Of a DNA stretch of 64,000 nt, positions 9,136 to 22,400 are shown piece after piece (positions within the stretch are counted from its first letter, which is position 1; each line of letters opens with the position of its first letter). The DNA comes from Membranipora membranacea (lineage: Eukaryota > Bryozoa > Gymnolaemata > Cheilostomatida > Membraniporidae): positions 21,266,001-21,330,000 of the forward strand of contig OU612072.1 of assembly GCA_914767715.1 (NCBI GenBank). The letters are read 5' to 3'. Under the pieces are notes generated by a model. The model saw only the letters and a program-made list of their open reading frames with translations. It ran no database searches and was not told the origin of the DNA. The position numbers and the translations under genes are program-made.

Positions 9136-12100
9136 CAGGCCGAATATCTTCGTCGGACTATAGCAATATTAATTATACACCTCTAGTCTCTTCTCAGTAC
9201 AGTAAGTGAATGAACTCGCAGTGAACATAAACCCGCTGCGGAGGTATTTAGCTAGCGGCAACTAATATTTAACCAGTTATCTTTTATGTGCGTCAAACTT
9301 CAGATAAGAGAGCCGAGTAAACCTTTCTCTGCCTGGTACTAAATACTGTTGACGTAGGAATCTCTTATCAGTGTAAACATTTAAAGGTAGCTATATCGGA
9401 CAAAATCGTGTGTCCTGTTTTAACAAAGTCCCCATTATTGAACCAGGGTACTGCTGTGTGCATCAGAGACCTGATTAGAAGGACAGGTGAAACTTTCAGT
9501 GCTCAGTACTTAATCATGCTGATCGATGATTCGTATATCACTGTAAATGTTACAGGAGGCAACAAACTTAAATTCTATGAAAAAGGATGTAAATGTTGGC
9601 ATGCCTACCTTAGTTTCACTTGATGAGGCCCGATATTTACAAGTCTGAGTCTGTTGCATCAATTGAGCTAAAATGATAATACGGAATGACAACTCTTTGT
9701 TTGTCATCAATATCTGTCTAACCGCACACAATTCTTGTGGTGTTATTAATGGTGTAACAATTATACCTGTACCTGTAATTGTTTATGAGGTTTATCAAGG
9801 GGCCTGATGTTTACAAGTCTGAGCTGGTCTGATCAACTGAGCTACAATGATATTAACGAAGGATGACAGCACACAATTCTTGCATATATAAATTTTAGCC
9901 AATTTATTATTAGCTATTTTTTATTCAATTGCATTGCATGGATCTCATGACATCAAACTATCTCAACCTTACATACTAGCGATAAGATTTTTGTAGTGTC
10001 TAACTTCTATCCTTAAACTGCCGTAAATACTTAATGCCGTTATCTTGTGGAAACAATTAATGATGAGATCATATGATTGATATCAAAGTGACTCAAGTCA
10101 CTCATGTGGAAGCTGGGAATATTGAATTCATTGACGCAAGCTATATAAATACTGCTGATCTTGTGCTTATTATTGGGAGGGCGTTATAGCTCAGCCCCTC
10201 CCATATTTAATCAATATCAACCCAGTGAATGTTGTGGATTCTTATTCTCAGTCACAACTAAACAACAAGATACTCTCTAGAGATAACTTCTGACTCACTC
10301 TTCAGATATCGGATATCAAACCATATTTCCATAGAATGCATATATAAGGAAGGCAGGGTTAAAGACATTGAAGGGTGCGAGGGATTGAATAGTCAATCAA
10401 GAATTGCCTCCCAATTGGACACAAATGATCCCTGAGCCACGGATCGCCTGGCAGTTAATGTCACACAGGGTAATCAACTACTATTTCTTCATCGACATGG
10501 GATGATGGGGCTGCTTAGAGAGCATGTTCCCGAAGCTATGGGTAAAATTCAACGTTAAAGCAAACAGCTTACTGAGACTGCGCAATCTAGCAGTATTCAT
10601 GCTGCGGTGTTATGTGGCTGGTACCAACTATATATAACCTGGTATCATAAACAGAGAGCATACCTGCCATGTAAAACGACTGCAACTATTGATACACAGT
10701 CATTCAGAAGGGCAGTTTACTCTACATTAATTTTGAATGGCTAGCCTGTTATTTTAAAAATTTATTCAAGGCTGCCATTTGTCTCAACTATTAATAATCT
10801 GTGCGTTTTTTAATAAGTGACATAGTATTAGGAAAAGCAGCTAATTTTGTACGATGGCTATCCGCATATAATTAGGGAGCTTGATCATTTTTAGTAATAT
10901 GTGGCATCCAAGGGTTGTTAAAAGACAAGAAAGTTCAATAAGAAAAAAGAACTTTATGGTTCTGTGAAAAAGACAGTCATCTTAGCATTGCTTACAATTA
11001 TGCCAAGCCTCGGTGATTATTTAGAAGATGATGGCTCGATAACTGTAAGTTTCGGTAACAGGCCCCATGATTTATTTACAAGGCAGCCAGGGTTGTTACA
11101 AAGCTATTGGTATAGGCGTTCACCTCTCAACGCTTCTGAAGTGAATGGTCAAGGGCTCAAGTACCGCTGCTAAGCAAGAGTGAGTGGCTTTCTCTTTCTA
11201 GAAGGTACACCAGTTGTGTAAGGGTTGCACCACAGCAACCCTCCAATGCCATAAAAGCAGAACCAGCGTGATGGACTTAGGGTTCCGCTTGCAGAGTATG
11301 GAAGTAGCTAAAGCTAAAACACCGTCCCTCTTACTTTACTGTTTAAAATTTTCCTAGCGCAGCTGCCTTCTGGTTTTCAAAAACAAGACAAGACATAGAC
11401 ATAGACTATGTCAATAATTAGTTTACTAATTTGTAAGGTAACAAGTAATCATTAGTACGACTTATCCCTATGTAAGCGGCATTAACTATGAATCTCTCAC
11501 TTCATGATAGTGAATACGTCATTTGCTTCTTTTCGATTAAATTTTTGGCCAATGTCAACTTGAACTTTTGCACGCAATTACCGGTTTATACCATTATGTA
11601 TTTTGGTTTATATAACAAGTATTTAAGATAGTATTAGGGAAAGGGATGTAAAGTTACTGATCAAGCAGGATGAGGACCCATGGGCTGTATCCAACACAGC
11701 TAACCTCAACAATGCGATTTAAATTTAGGAGCAAGTCTTGGTGTCTCAAGGTACGAGGGCACGCTGTAAAAATCATCATGACCCAATATCACAAACACTT
11801 ATTGGGAGATTGAACCTCTAGTACTTTGACACCCCTATACTTTTGGTAAGCAGTAACAATGCCGTAATAAGCCAAGACTTTGTCTTATTGTGTTAAGAAA
11901 GTTATACAAGACCCTCCCCCTTCAATGTTATTGTCAGTGGTCCTTGCTTTTCGCGGCGGAAAAAATTAATACAAATTATTTCTCATGTCGATTATTGCTG
12001 CCTAATCAATCAACGGGTTGCAACTTCATCATTTGATTCAGGTATTTATTTGTACCACATATCAAAACATTCCAGTAAAAGGTCATCATTCTTGAATAAA

Positions 12101-14221
12101 AATAATTCTGAGTAAGGTATTTTGGCTAAGAATAGGACGCCGAAATTTTGGTGAATACCGATTTCTCAATATTCTGAGCTCCACTGACGCTTGGTCAGAG
12201 GTAAAGCAATGAAAGGAAGGTAATGACCTTTGCACCTCAATATGCATGTAGTCGGTTGGCCAATCAGGACCACATACCAGACTTCGAAGTAGGTTTTTAG
12301 ACATTAGTCTACATGGACTGTGCTCCATTACAGACACGCATATCAGGAGGGGGGGGCTGTGAATCAAGGAGGGCCAACTCCAAAATATACAATAATTTAA
12401 ATCTAAAAAATCCATTTTGCAAAATGTTAATTTTTGGCGATAGCCTTGAATTTCTAATGCGCTTCAAACCTCTGATAAGAGAAGGAAGTAATCCTTTCAC
12501 TTCTTAGTAATCACAGATCATTCAGATATTACAGGCCAGTCTCTTTTAAAAAGTATTTCGGGAAAAGTAAAGACTATAAATGGTTTAGACTACATTAGAC
12601 TATTAATTTTATTAGATATGTTGAGCTGCAATGCATCTGTCTTGTGATTAAAAAAGTAATGGTGCTCGTAGGGCCCGGCCGTCACGACCAACTTTGATTT
12701 GATACAAAAAAAAAAGCGTATTGGAAGGCAGACTCTCATAATTACTTTGTATTTACACAATTACTATCCTATCTCGATCCTTAGCACCGTGAAGAGTGAA
12801 GGAAAGAATGCATGTGTGCATTGCATTGTGGGATACATAATAATTTGGTTATCACAATTTTGTCAGCCAAAAAACGAAATGATTGAAGAAAGAAGACCAA
12901 AGTCGTGTTTTCTCCCACTAGCAATGGTAAGCCTTATATCCAACCTTACCCAACGGCAGTCATTATTTGGAGGACTTGAATAAATACAGACGATGCTGGG
13001 GACTAGGGAACTAATACAGAAACTCCTCGATAATACTCATGATATTCATAAACTGATTGCCTTGGTCTGAAGCAGGGCATCTGACGATACATTGCATCAA
13101 GACAAAGGGTAGGTGTATGAAGCTAAATATGCAGCCTGTTAACATATTTTGATCTGTTCCTGCAATACACCGTAATCGTTATTCTGGGTTTCTGGGATCA
13201 TTGCATCATATTACCCCCATACAAACTGATGATGTTGAAATCAAATAATAATAAAAACACAAAAGAAGGAAGTTGTCATTGCTAAGCAAGCAGGCTGAAG
13301 GGAGGGAGGGAGGGAGGGAGGGAGGGAGGGAGGGAGGGAGGGAGGGAGGGAGGGAGCGAGGGAGCAAGGGAGGGAGGGAGGGATGGACGGAGGGAGGGAG
13401 GGACGGAGCCCACTGGTGACTATAACTTCAGTGCAGCTGTCATGTATGATTGCGGAAAATGCTGACATGTCAGAACTACACTCAGTTTAATGTCTGACAG
13501 ATTAATTTTGTGAATATTCTTTCCCTGCTGAGATCACATTATCTTAGATCACACTGGTACTGACATCTTCTCTATCTTGTTTTACAAGGTCGCTCACTGA
13601 CCCACAATGTGAATACTGTTTTGTTAAATAAAAAAAAAATCGAGATTGATCTGGACTAAAAATAGCGATCCTGAAGAAAGTATCTCCAAATAATACTTCA
13701 GAACATCTCAAGAGTCTAATTGATGAGCTGGCTGCTTTGTACATACTTCTCTATGGATCACAAGTTTATGCATCGTAGATGAGTTTCATGTAACTGTTTA
13801 ACCGAAAGGACTTGCTATCTAACAGTCTGGTCGCTTTTTAATAGTTCCTGGTACAGAGTGGACTGTGGGTAGTTTTTATGACGCGGCTGAGCTCCATATC
13901 CTGTAACACAACAGCAGAGAGAACTGATATCCGGCTTTAGGATGCAGCTTTCTCTAACTGGTTACCGAAGGTGATATCCTTTACTAGATATCACTGTTCA
14001 TTTCTTCGCATCATCAAACCACGCAGGCACATAGACTAAAGGGAGAGAGCGGCAATTCTTTGACAGAATTTGGTTGAAGACCGGTTTAGGACGACCATTT
14101 CATCATGAAATACGAATAAGTTGATCTTGGAGGGAAATGTCAGGGGGAGATATAGGTTTACTGTTTATGTAGCTGACGATAAATCTGTACCAGAATACCA
14201 TGTTCTTGCACATATAAAGAA
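9136..14221. other. Long stretch without a supported gene, repeat remnants
   Basis: No frame here has convincing coding character. I see diverged hairpin modules near 9290-9550 and 12470-12510. There is also an approximate tandem duplication of about 170 bp, marked by TTTACAAGTCTGAG near 9636 and 9809, and a GGGA microsatellite. The 69-codon frame near 10964-11173 ends its first half in a donor-like CTGTAAGT (SLGDYLEDDGSIT before it) and could be an exon of some gene, but has no partner exons and a non-ATG start; I leave it uncalled. Confidence 0.4.
13300..13408. repeat. (GGGA)n microsatellite
   Basis: About 27 tandem GGGA units on the plus strand with a few substitutions (GCGA, GCAA, ATGG, ACGG). 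It gives the spurious proline/serine-rich frame on the minus strand. Confidence 0.95.
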
Positions 14222-15357
14222 GCCAAATTGAGCGATAGAAACCATCACTTCAACTAAGAAAAGCGTTTGATTATTTTGAAAGTGAGTTGGGGTGAAGAAT
14301 TGTACTGCTTTTTTAAATAGAACATATCACATATCAAACTGCTTTGATAACCATACATTTCATGAACTTCAGTTATAGAATTGAAACTCTAGTGTATTTT
14401 CTCACTCCATGTAATTATGATCTCACACCATTCTTAGTCCTTAAAATGATGAAAATTGACACCATCCGTCTCATTCAGATGTTTAGGGAGTTGTCCTCTC
14501 AGAGGAAAGGAGGGTATAACTTCTTCAATCTTTTAAATAATCCAATAGAGAGCGGATGTTATTGGCATAAAAATATGACAAGGTTTTGTCACTCACTGCG
14601 TCCCGGAGAATACATGGTGAGGTAGGGGGTATGCTTATGAATATTATCCCTGGAAAAAAATGCCAGTTACAAAATATTCTCAGGAGTGTACACGGTGAGC
14701 TCACTCAAACTCCAGCAGCTTGTGTGATCTGACATCTATTTCTCAGCTAACCATTAATTGGATTTCAATATATGTATCCTGGCGATGAATAATCACATCA
14801 CAATTATGATTAGAGCATCAACTTCACATGTCACTGCGGGAGTTTTATTGCATTGTTAATTTGACATGAGGATGTCTTATCAATGCTAAGTTCCCATGGC
14901 TGGGAATAAGGAAAAGTCACACTTCTAGTTATACATAAATTGATATATCACCATTTAGCGCTACCTGCGTCATTCAACTGATAAGAGCACCATGTGAAAC
15001 TTTCACTTGTAGTGTAGTTGAATACTGATGACTCAAGTATCACTTATCAATGTCAATATTGCAAGGTCATTAATACTGACAATATGAGGTCTCATGGCCT
15101 ATAATTCACAATATACAACCAGACGCGGATGTATGTGTCTCACATCTGATAAAAGAATAAAATTGAGTGCACGATATAGTTGATGAGTGTGTCTTAGCGG
15201 TCGAAGTGGGAACATGGGAACACACACCGCGTTTTGATTTTTGGCATTAATGTGCCTATCAATATGTTTAACTCAAACATATGCTTCATCCTCTACTGAA
15301 TTATGAATTGTGATACATTATAAAATTATCTGTTCGTATATTTGAATAGCACTGGAT
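14222..15357. repeat. Large dispersed duplication, copy 2
   Basis: Near-identical to window bases 1-1134, same orientation, 14.2 kb apart. The left boundary cannot be compared because copy 1 is cut by the window edge. The right boundary coincides exactly with the CCCAGCAAAC end of the next element, so that element inserted into, or mobilised, this segment. It contains hairpin modules at about 14815-15200. Confidence 0.85.
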
Positions 15358-18300
15358 CCCAGCAAACGGCAAACATTTCTATAACAGTATGATAACGTTG
15401 CTATAACATTCAAGATTCCTCGTCAGAGCGTTTTTGTGTGATGTTATAGTTGCGAAAACTGTGGACACGTTTTAACGTTATGGTCATGTTATTTTAAATA
15501 TTACTGATTAACAGCTTTCAAACGTTGTTACCCGACATCGTGAGAGCATTATTTTATAACGTTACAATAACGCTAGGTGACAGCAGATTTCCATGTTATA
15601 AAAATGTTATGAAATAACATTGAAGAATGATGGTGCAGTATCGTCTTCATGAGGAAGCCTATTTATATGGCATGGTAACATTTTGGCAACATTGCCATAT
15701 TATTACATGCATATTTTTTAATTGTCAAGAATTTAATCAAAATTATAACTTATCAAACTCTGCATCAAAGACAAGTAGTGTGCAACTTTATAAGATCATG
15801 AAATCTTGAAAGATAAATTTACAAATCATGTAATAATTCTGCATTTTATTAATATCCACAAAATATAATAAATCCACAAAAATAAGAACAAAATATGTTG
15901 TAATAACTGATGATGCATGGGGCATTCAATTGAAATGATGCAAAAACTTATGAAAATAAGGGAAGAAGATAAGAAAGTTTAGTATTGGAAAATGGGAGGA
16001 ATATAGCATCTATCCAACAGAGTCATCCAATCATCTCGGGATTCCTTTGTGCCATGTTAGACAGAAGCTGTAACAGAAAATAGAAAAAAGGATATGTTAG
16101 ATATATATTCACAATAAATCACACTTCAAATTCGTAGCTATATCATATTTGATGGATTATAGCGATGGTTTTTATGAATACCGCCATTAATTACCAAACA
16201 ATTTCAGCAAATATTTCTAAGTGGTTAGGGACAATGTGAGAAAAGGTTTATTATGTGAATACTGAGCTGTCTTCCCTTTGTCAGTGTCACTACAACTCTA
16301 AGTTGAATTTAAATCTCAAATGCAAAATATTAAAAAATAATTGGTAATTCAGAAGTCAATCCTTTGAAATTAATTGTGCTTGCCAGAATATTTGCATGCA
16401 AAACATGTTTAGGATAATAAAAATTCAATTGAGGGAACTCTTATCATATATCAAGTCCTTCAAAAAGTTACCTTTTATTTTTTGCCACCCTTTTAGTGAG
16501 GGGCAGCTCTCAGTACGTCGGCTATTTTCATATCTATTTCCTTCTGGGTATAACACTGCTGTATCAGTGCCCCTACAATACAATAGAATATCAATTTGAC
16601 AATGAATTTTTGCATCTCCTACACACACACACAGTCTTACTTCTTTCAACTTCCTACAGCCGACCATTGTAAAACTGAAGTCAAGTAGCTTGTTTGAGTT
16701 TTTAAAGGGTATTACTAGCATGTCAATCAATCAAGTAGAAGCTACCAGATTTTTAGCTATATCCAGTTACTGACACAGAGGTGCCAATACAATGAAAGTA
16801 CGCTTAATACGATCATGCACTTTACAATCAAGCAAAACGCCCTCAACTTGCAATAAGGGTCAATCTCTTCACAATTCAAAACAACAGGAAGATAAAAAAA
16901 AAACTACGCATAAAAAATGGCACGCATATCACATTAATGATTATTGACATCTTAGGCGGCAACTTACCATTTTCTTGGAGTACTGACTGTTTCAATCCTT
17001 TACCGCGGTGAAATTAATCCGTTCAGAATTAATAGTGTACTAGTAGTAGTATAGAGACGCTAGGCTAGATAGCATACACATCGAAGGGGTCGGCAACGAA
17101 CATTTTATTGGTTGTTGTACCCTGTGAATTAAAAACAATTCGTTTATGCATTGGAAAGAACATTCCTCGGAAAATTGTTTAAAATACAAGCAGGATATTT
17201 TTAGTAATTATCAAAGTCATTATTCGATAAAATTTAGTAGCCGATAAATTCCGGCCGTTACATAATGAAACACTGTGACATGACCATAATAAGAATGCGA
17301 TGGGACAATGAACAGATGAACATAATGTGGTTAGGCTGCATGTAAATACACAATAAACTTACAAAATTATCGCCCTCTTACATATGTTGCGTAAATCTTC
17401 CTAGTTAGGATAACTGGTATAGAAGTAATAATCATCTCTACCTAAGGAAGTGAAATAAGTCTATAAGAAGCAGGAAGCACAGGTACTCAGTCCGTAATTG
17501 ACATCAAATTTGACAACTTGAGATACTGGTAGCATATTACTATATGACATACGAGTTATTTCATAAAAATCAAACATCAAAGCAAGTGTATGGTATAAAA
17601 TAATGCAAAACTTACAACTTGTGCGGTGACACTGCGTCTGTAATAATGCTGCAGGCTACATCGTAAGGATAAATTGGAGCGCAGCGTAAAACAGAAATAT
17701 AAGTTGATACAAAATGGAGGCTCGTCAATTAGCTGGTTGGCTGTACGAGTCTTGACAAGAAAGTGGTGCATAAAATGATGACAAACAAGTCTATACTTAG
17801 AATTAGCGCGGTTAATAGTAATCAAGATTTCCATGTAGTGAAATGTAGGGCTGTGGTTTACAAAAAATGTCAGCATCAACATTTCTAATGAGTAAAACAC
17901 TGCTAATAGGTAATTGCGACAGCATTGCTCCATCTGAAAATTTATCTGCATGAATCAGATCTATGATACTGATACAAATAGAGATTCGCCTAAGCTGAGA
18001 TTGATCATGGCGAATTATCTAAGCTTTACTCCTTCTTTGGCTGGAAAACAAGCTTCTGACCCAGCTTATCTTGAGATGTGTGTAGTAATGTTCATTCAAA
18101 CCTTGCTTCTCAAGAAAACATTATGTAACATTTTCAGTAATTAACAATGAACTGAGCACTGTTACTGTTAGTGAATAATTGTTATTGTTAGGGATTATGT
18201 GAATGGCTTTCACCAGTTAGGCACCGGTTGTCATCTATGGGGCATTGGGAACTGGCTCTTTTCAAACCTTTTGGATAACAAAGCATTACAGTCACGCTTT

Positions 18301-18843
18301 TAATTGAGAGGACAAAACAACATTCTCTTATCATTATGGTAATGAAGATGTGTAAGCATTATGATAAGAGAATACACTGAATGTTGTGACAGTGTTATGA
18401 AAAAACACTACTATGATACCTTTTGATTTTAGCGAGATCATTGGTTATAATGTGGTTGTCACAGCGTTATAAAATAATCCTCATAAGATGATCATAAAAC
18501 AATGTTGTCATGATGGAAGAACTGTGATGCTATAACATTGTTACAATCAAATGTTATTTTATAGCATTATCATAACAACATTTAAGCGTTAATTATGAGC
18601 TGTTTTCTTGTCATTACATAATGAAGTTGTCATCACATTAAAAATAACATTTGACAAAATAATACTCAGATCTGAAGATTCTGCTATAACAGAATCTGAA
18701 CATTGTGATTACCATTCCGTAACCTATTAGACAATAACCAAAGCCTATCATTTTTACACGATGTTAGCCTAACATTAGCAGAATGTAATATTAAATATAT
18801 TTGTATGCAAAACATTGTCATAATGTTCACCGTTTGCTGGGAA
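15358..18843. mobile_element. 3.5-kb terminal-inverted-repeat element, CCCAGCAAAC ends, apparently non-autonomous
   Basis: The left end reads CCCAGCAAACGGCAAACATT and the right end is close to its reverse complement (AATGTTCACCGTTTGCTGGG). Both subterminal regions are filled with short degenerate repeats of ATAACGTT, TATAACATT and AATGTTAT. An inverted pair of ATTCTCTTATCAT-type arms lies at about 18321-18378. I found no transposase-like frame; the longest frames (for example 17577-17951 minus) have no recognisable motif. No target-site duplication is evident (GGAT on the left, AACT on the right), so this may be a composite or an aged copy. An element with the same end starts at 63029. Confidence 0.6.
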
Positions 18844-19299
18844 CTTATGATCACAAATAGAAAAGTTATGTAAGGACTTCACTGGTATCTTTGAGGAGGC
18901 TTGGGAGTTCAATGTTACAATCTTTGCTTACACTATTTCAGTCTCCAAACATAGGCTAGCCTTTACTTAAGACTTGACCTATATAGGAATGATTCTTTTT
19001 ACTTATATCATAGAAAGCCACAAATTTGTAGAGGAAAATTGCTTTTATCGGCATTTACCACAATTTGTTCCATATATGACTCAATTTGCGCCTTTTTTAG
19101 ATTTTGAACTTAACTCTTGAAACTGAGGACCTGTTGGTTACTGATTTGGGCTGAACAGAACTACAATACATGCTAACATAATATTGACCTTACCTTCAAG
19201 TCCAATTACCGCATAATTAGACCTAAAATAAAACCAGCCAAGCAAGTAATGACAATATTGTTGCCCTGATATATATTTTACCTGCTGTCTCTATTTTAG

Positions 19300-19474
19300 A
19301 TTTCATGTATCAGGAGGCTTTTCTGACGACCTACAGGACATTCATCACACCAGAAGATCTCATAGATAAACTGCTATACAGATATAACAAGTTTGCTTAC
19401 TCTAAAGATGTCTCTAAGAAGAGATTGTCTAGAAACGCCTTCTCCCTCCTCGTCAGAGTTCTGGATGAGCTGAC
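19300..19474 (+). CDS. RAPGEF1: RAPGEF1 exon: RasGEF_N first half
   Basis: Acceptor CTATTTTAG, donor GTAAGTC, entered in phase 1 and left in phase 2. Codes FMYQEAFLTTYRTFITPEDL and on to LLVRVLDELT, the helical REM/RasGEF_N module that stabilises the catalytic domain. Confidence 0.9.
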
Positions 19475-22400
19475 GTAAGTCTCATTATTTCGTTATTCTC
19501 TTCTCTCATAAAAGTTGATTAGAACAATGATTCCTTATTTAGTCATTGCGGTGCTTAAAACCGGAGTTAAAGTAGCATTTGCCTGTAGTTGAGCAGGCTG
19601 TTAAGCCTAGTTCACATTGTCCATTGCAGCCAACCCAGACATTGTGAATATAAATACAACACGATCGCAACGAGTCTGGGTCAGCAACGGAAAAGTTTGA
19701 CGCTTAGGAACTTTCCCGTTAATGACACAGACGCATTTCTCATCTTGGTACTATGTGAATACAACATTGGGATGATCTGGGACTATCTGGGATCAGTTTT
19801 GCAATGTAAACAAAAGACATACTCTTTCTGGGACCATTTGGGATCAGCATCCCAGATGCCATCCCAACGCTATCTGGGACAATGTGAACCAGTCTTTAGT
19901 CTCGATATGTACTTAGTAAATTTGAGACACCACAATGGATTTACAAGAGGCATAAATTGGCTGCAGAATCAGACATAGATGACAATGAAGGGTTGGTGGT
20001 AGCTTGTCACGTGGTAAAAAAAGTAGCTGTGTGACTAGGCTAGGTCGGTGTCAGATCATTTGTCATGCTGAGCAAGATTTCTTTGAAAAACAAAGATCGG
20101 AAATAACTTCAATGCTAATTTCACACAACGCTATTTATGTCATCTACCATTATACAGATCCAGCGAACTGAAAGAGGCTATTAGCCTGAGATTATTGAAG
20201 CTAGTCACAGAGTTGGTAAGGGAGGGAGAACTGACGCTCGCTAAGATTATGGGACGTAAAGTGCTTGAGAAATGTGACCCAAATCAGAGGCCTGTTCAGG
20301 AACTGCAGATTGTAGCTCCCTCGTCCGGCCCCAAATCTCCATCGTAAGTAAAAGTAGACTGATATACGCATGAGGAGTAAATATCAGCTGAGTTAAGTTC
20401 AGCTTCAGGTTTAGCTGACTAGGAAGAATGAAAGGAGCTGAATTAAGTCAGCCCCTTTCATTCTACCTATGCCGACTTAATGTAAAGGCACTAGGTTCTG
20501 GCTAATTTAGGTTGGAGTTTTACTCAATCTTTTTAATATATATAGTTTTAGCCAGCCTTGAATTATGCTACTTCAAGCTTCTTGGTAATGAAGAACCTTT
20601 TCTCTCGCGAATTCTTTACCCCCTCTAGGAAATTCATAATCCTGCTGTGCTCAAATATTCAGTCAATGCTTGATAGCACATGACTGGCGCAAATTGTCAA
20701 CGATTCATGTGATTTTAATCACTCCTGGAATTGATCTTGTAATAAGCAATTGATGCTACCTAGCCTTGTTCATGCGAACACCACAAAAAACCAAACCCGT
20801 GGCCGCGTGAATAAGGCTAATGCTACTGGATCAAAGATCAGTATGTTTTTTTCTGCAGTTCATTTTCTCTCAAATTAATATATACTCTAAGCCCCTATCC
20901 AAAGTGCCAGACACATAATTACCTGCAGAAAAACTAGCTCAATATGATGAGCTCCCGAGAATATCGATTTGCATCTGATCCATCCGCAAAGGTTTCAGCA
21001 TTCACCATGACCTAGCGTGATTGTGAATGAATAATACTACTGTAAATGCTATCATGAAAAGAGTTTCTCTGTAGTACCTTTTTAGTACCTTCACATCTCA
21101 ACTGTGAAAATCACTAGAAACTGAGCTGCAGGCTGTTTATGAGCCTACAGCACTATTACAAATATTAGTCTAAGAACTCAGCATGCTACCAAAGATCTGA
21201 TTCTCTCACAAGCACTATAACACATGTTCTGTTTGTATTTCCCAGGCGAGTTTTAACGCTGGTGGATTTCAAGTCACACGAGATTGCCCAGCATCTCACA
21301 CATATAGAGACAGACTTCTATCAGAGGTTAGAATTACCTGAGCTTCTCACCTGGTCTAGAGAACAGAACGAAGAAAAGTAAGTTATACACTCACTAATAT
21401 TAGACTAAGGACCAATGAGCAACAAAGCCACTGGGCGGGGTGGTCTACCCTCCGATCCTTCTGGTGCGACGTTGATTACGGGAAAGAAACCTATATATAT
21501 ATACAACACTCTACTAGGACACTTTGACATATCTTATGGGATATAAATACTAAGCATAGATATATTTAATGAACCCATCTTTGGTGAGCTTCTGATGGTA
21601 ACTGAGGAGGTTTTGATCAGTTACACCGTCTGATTACAAGACCTGAGCAGTGCTCCATTTGACCTAGCCTGTGGTACAGGTGGACTCAATATGATAGATT
21701 GTACAGTAAGGTGTAGATTATATTCGCAAGTCACAGGTGCTGCTGCTAGTCAGTTAAATTTGTGCTCATTGAGTTCTGTTTATCTAAAATATTAATACTA
21801 ATTGAGACTTCACTCTCAGAATGGTAGGTCATACTCCGGTCATTACTAAGTTCCTTGATTCCGAATTCTGATTTCAACTATCTTAATCTGAAAATAATAT
21901 GCCCATTAGTTGACAGTTCATATATCGAGGTGTCATCTCTGAGCTTTATGTAGTTCAGTGAGGCCAGATTCCATCGAGATGGAAGCGGTTTTAAGCGTTT
22001 CAAACAGGGCATCGTTGACTTTTCCACCCCCACCCCACCATCAACCGTCAATGTACTGCCATAAACAGGCAGCAATAGGCAGAGACTCCAGGTGATATCC
22101 AATCATGATTGTCTGTCCATTTGGAGATGGCTTTCATAGAATCTTTTCAAGCAGGCAGGCTAGCAGTAGATCAATCATCTGACTACGATTCAAAAAATAT
22201 GGCCTGTACAAAGTGACCTACACTCAGTCAGCTGTATAACGAGTATCAGTCATCAGTAATGTTGTGTTTACTTGCTCTCTACAGGTGCCCCAATCTGGTA
22301 CAGTTTACGGAGCACTTCAATAAGATGTCATGGTGGTGTAGGAATGTAATACTCAAACCAGAAGATCAGGCAATCAGAGAGAAATACTTCATCAAATTTG

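Noticed and set aside
13241-13468. Serine/proline-rich minus-strand frame
   Set aside because: Translation of the GGGA microsatellite.
14344-14625. 93-codon frame
   Set aside because: Part of the duplicated repeat; the copy at 1-1134 has stops in the same frame.
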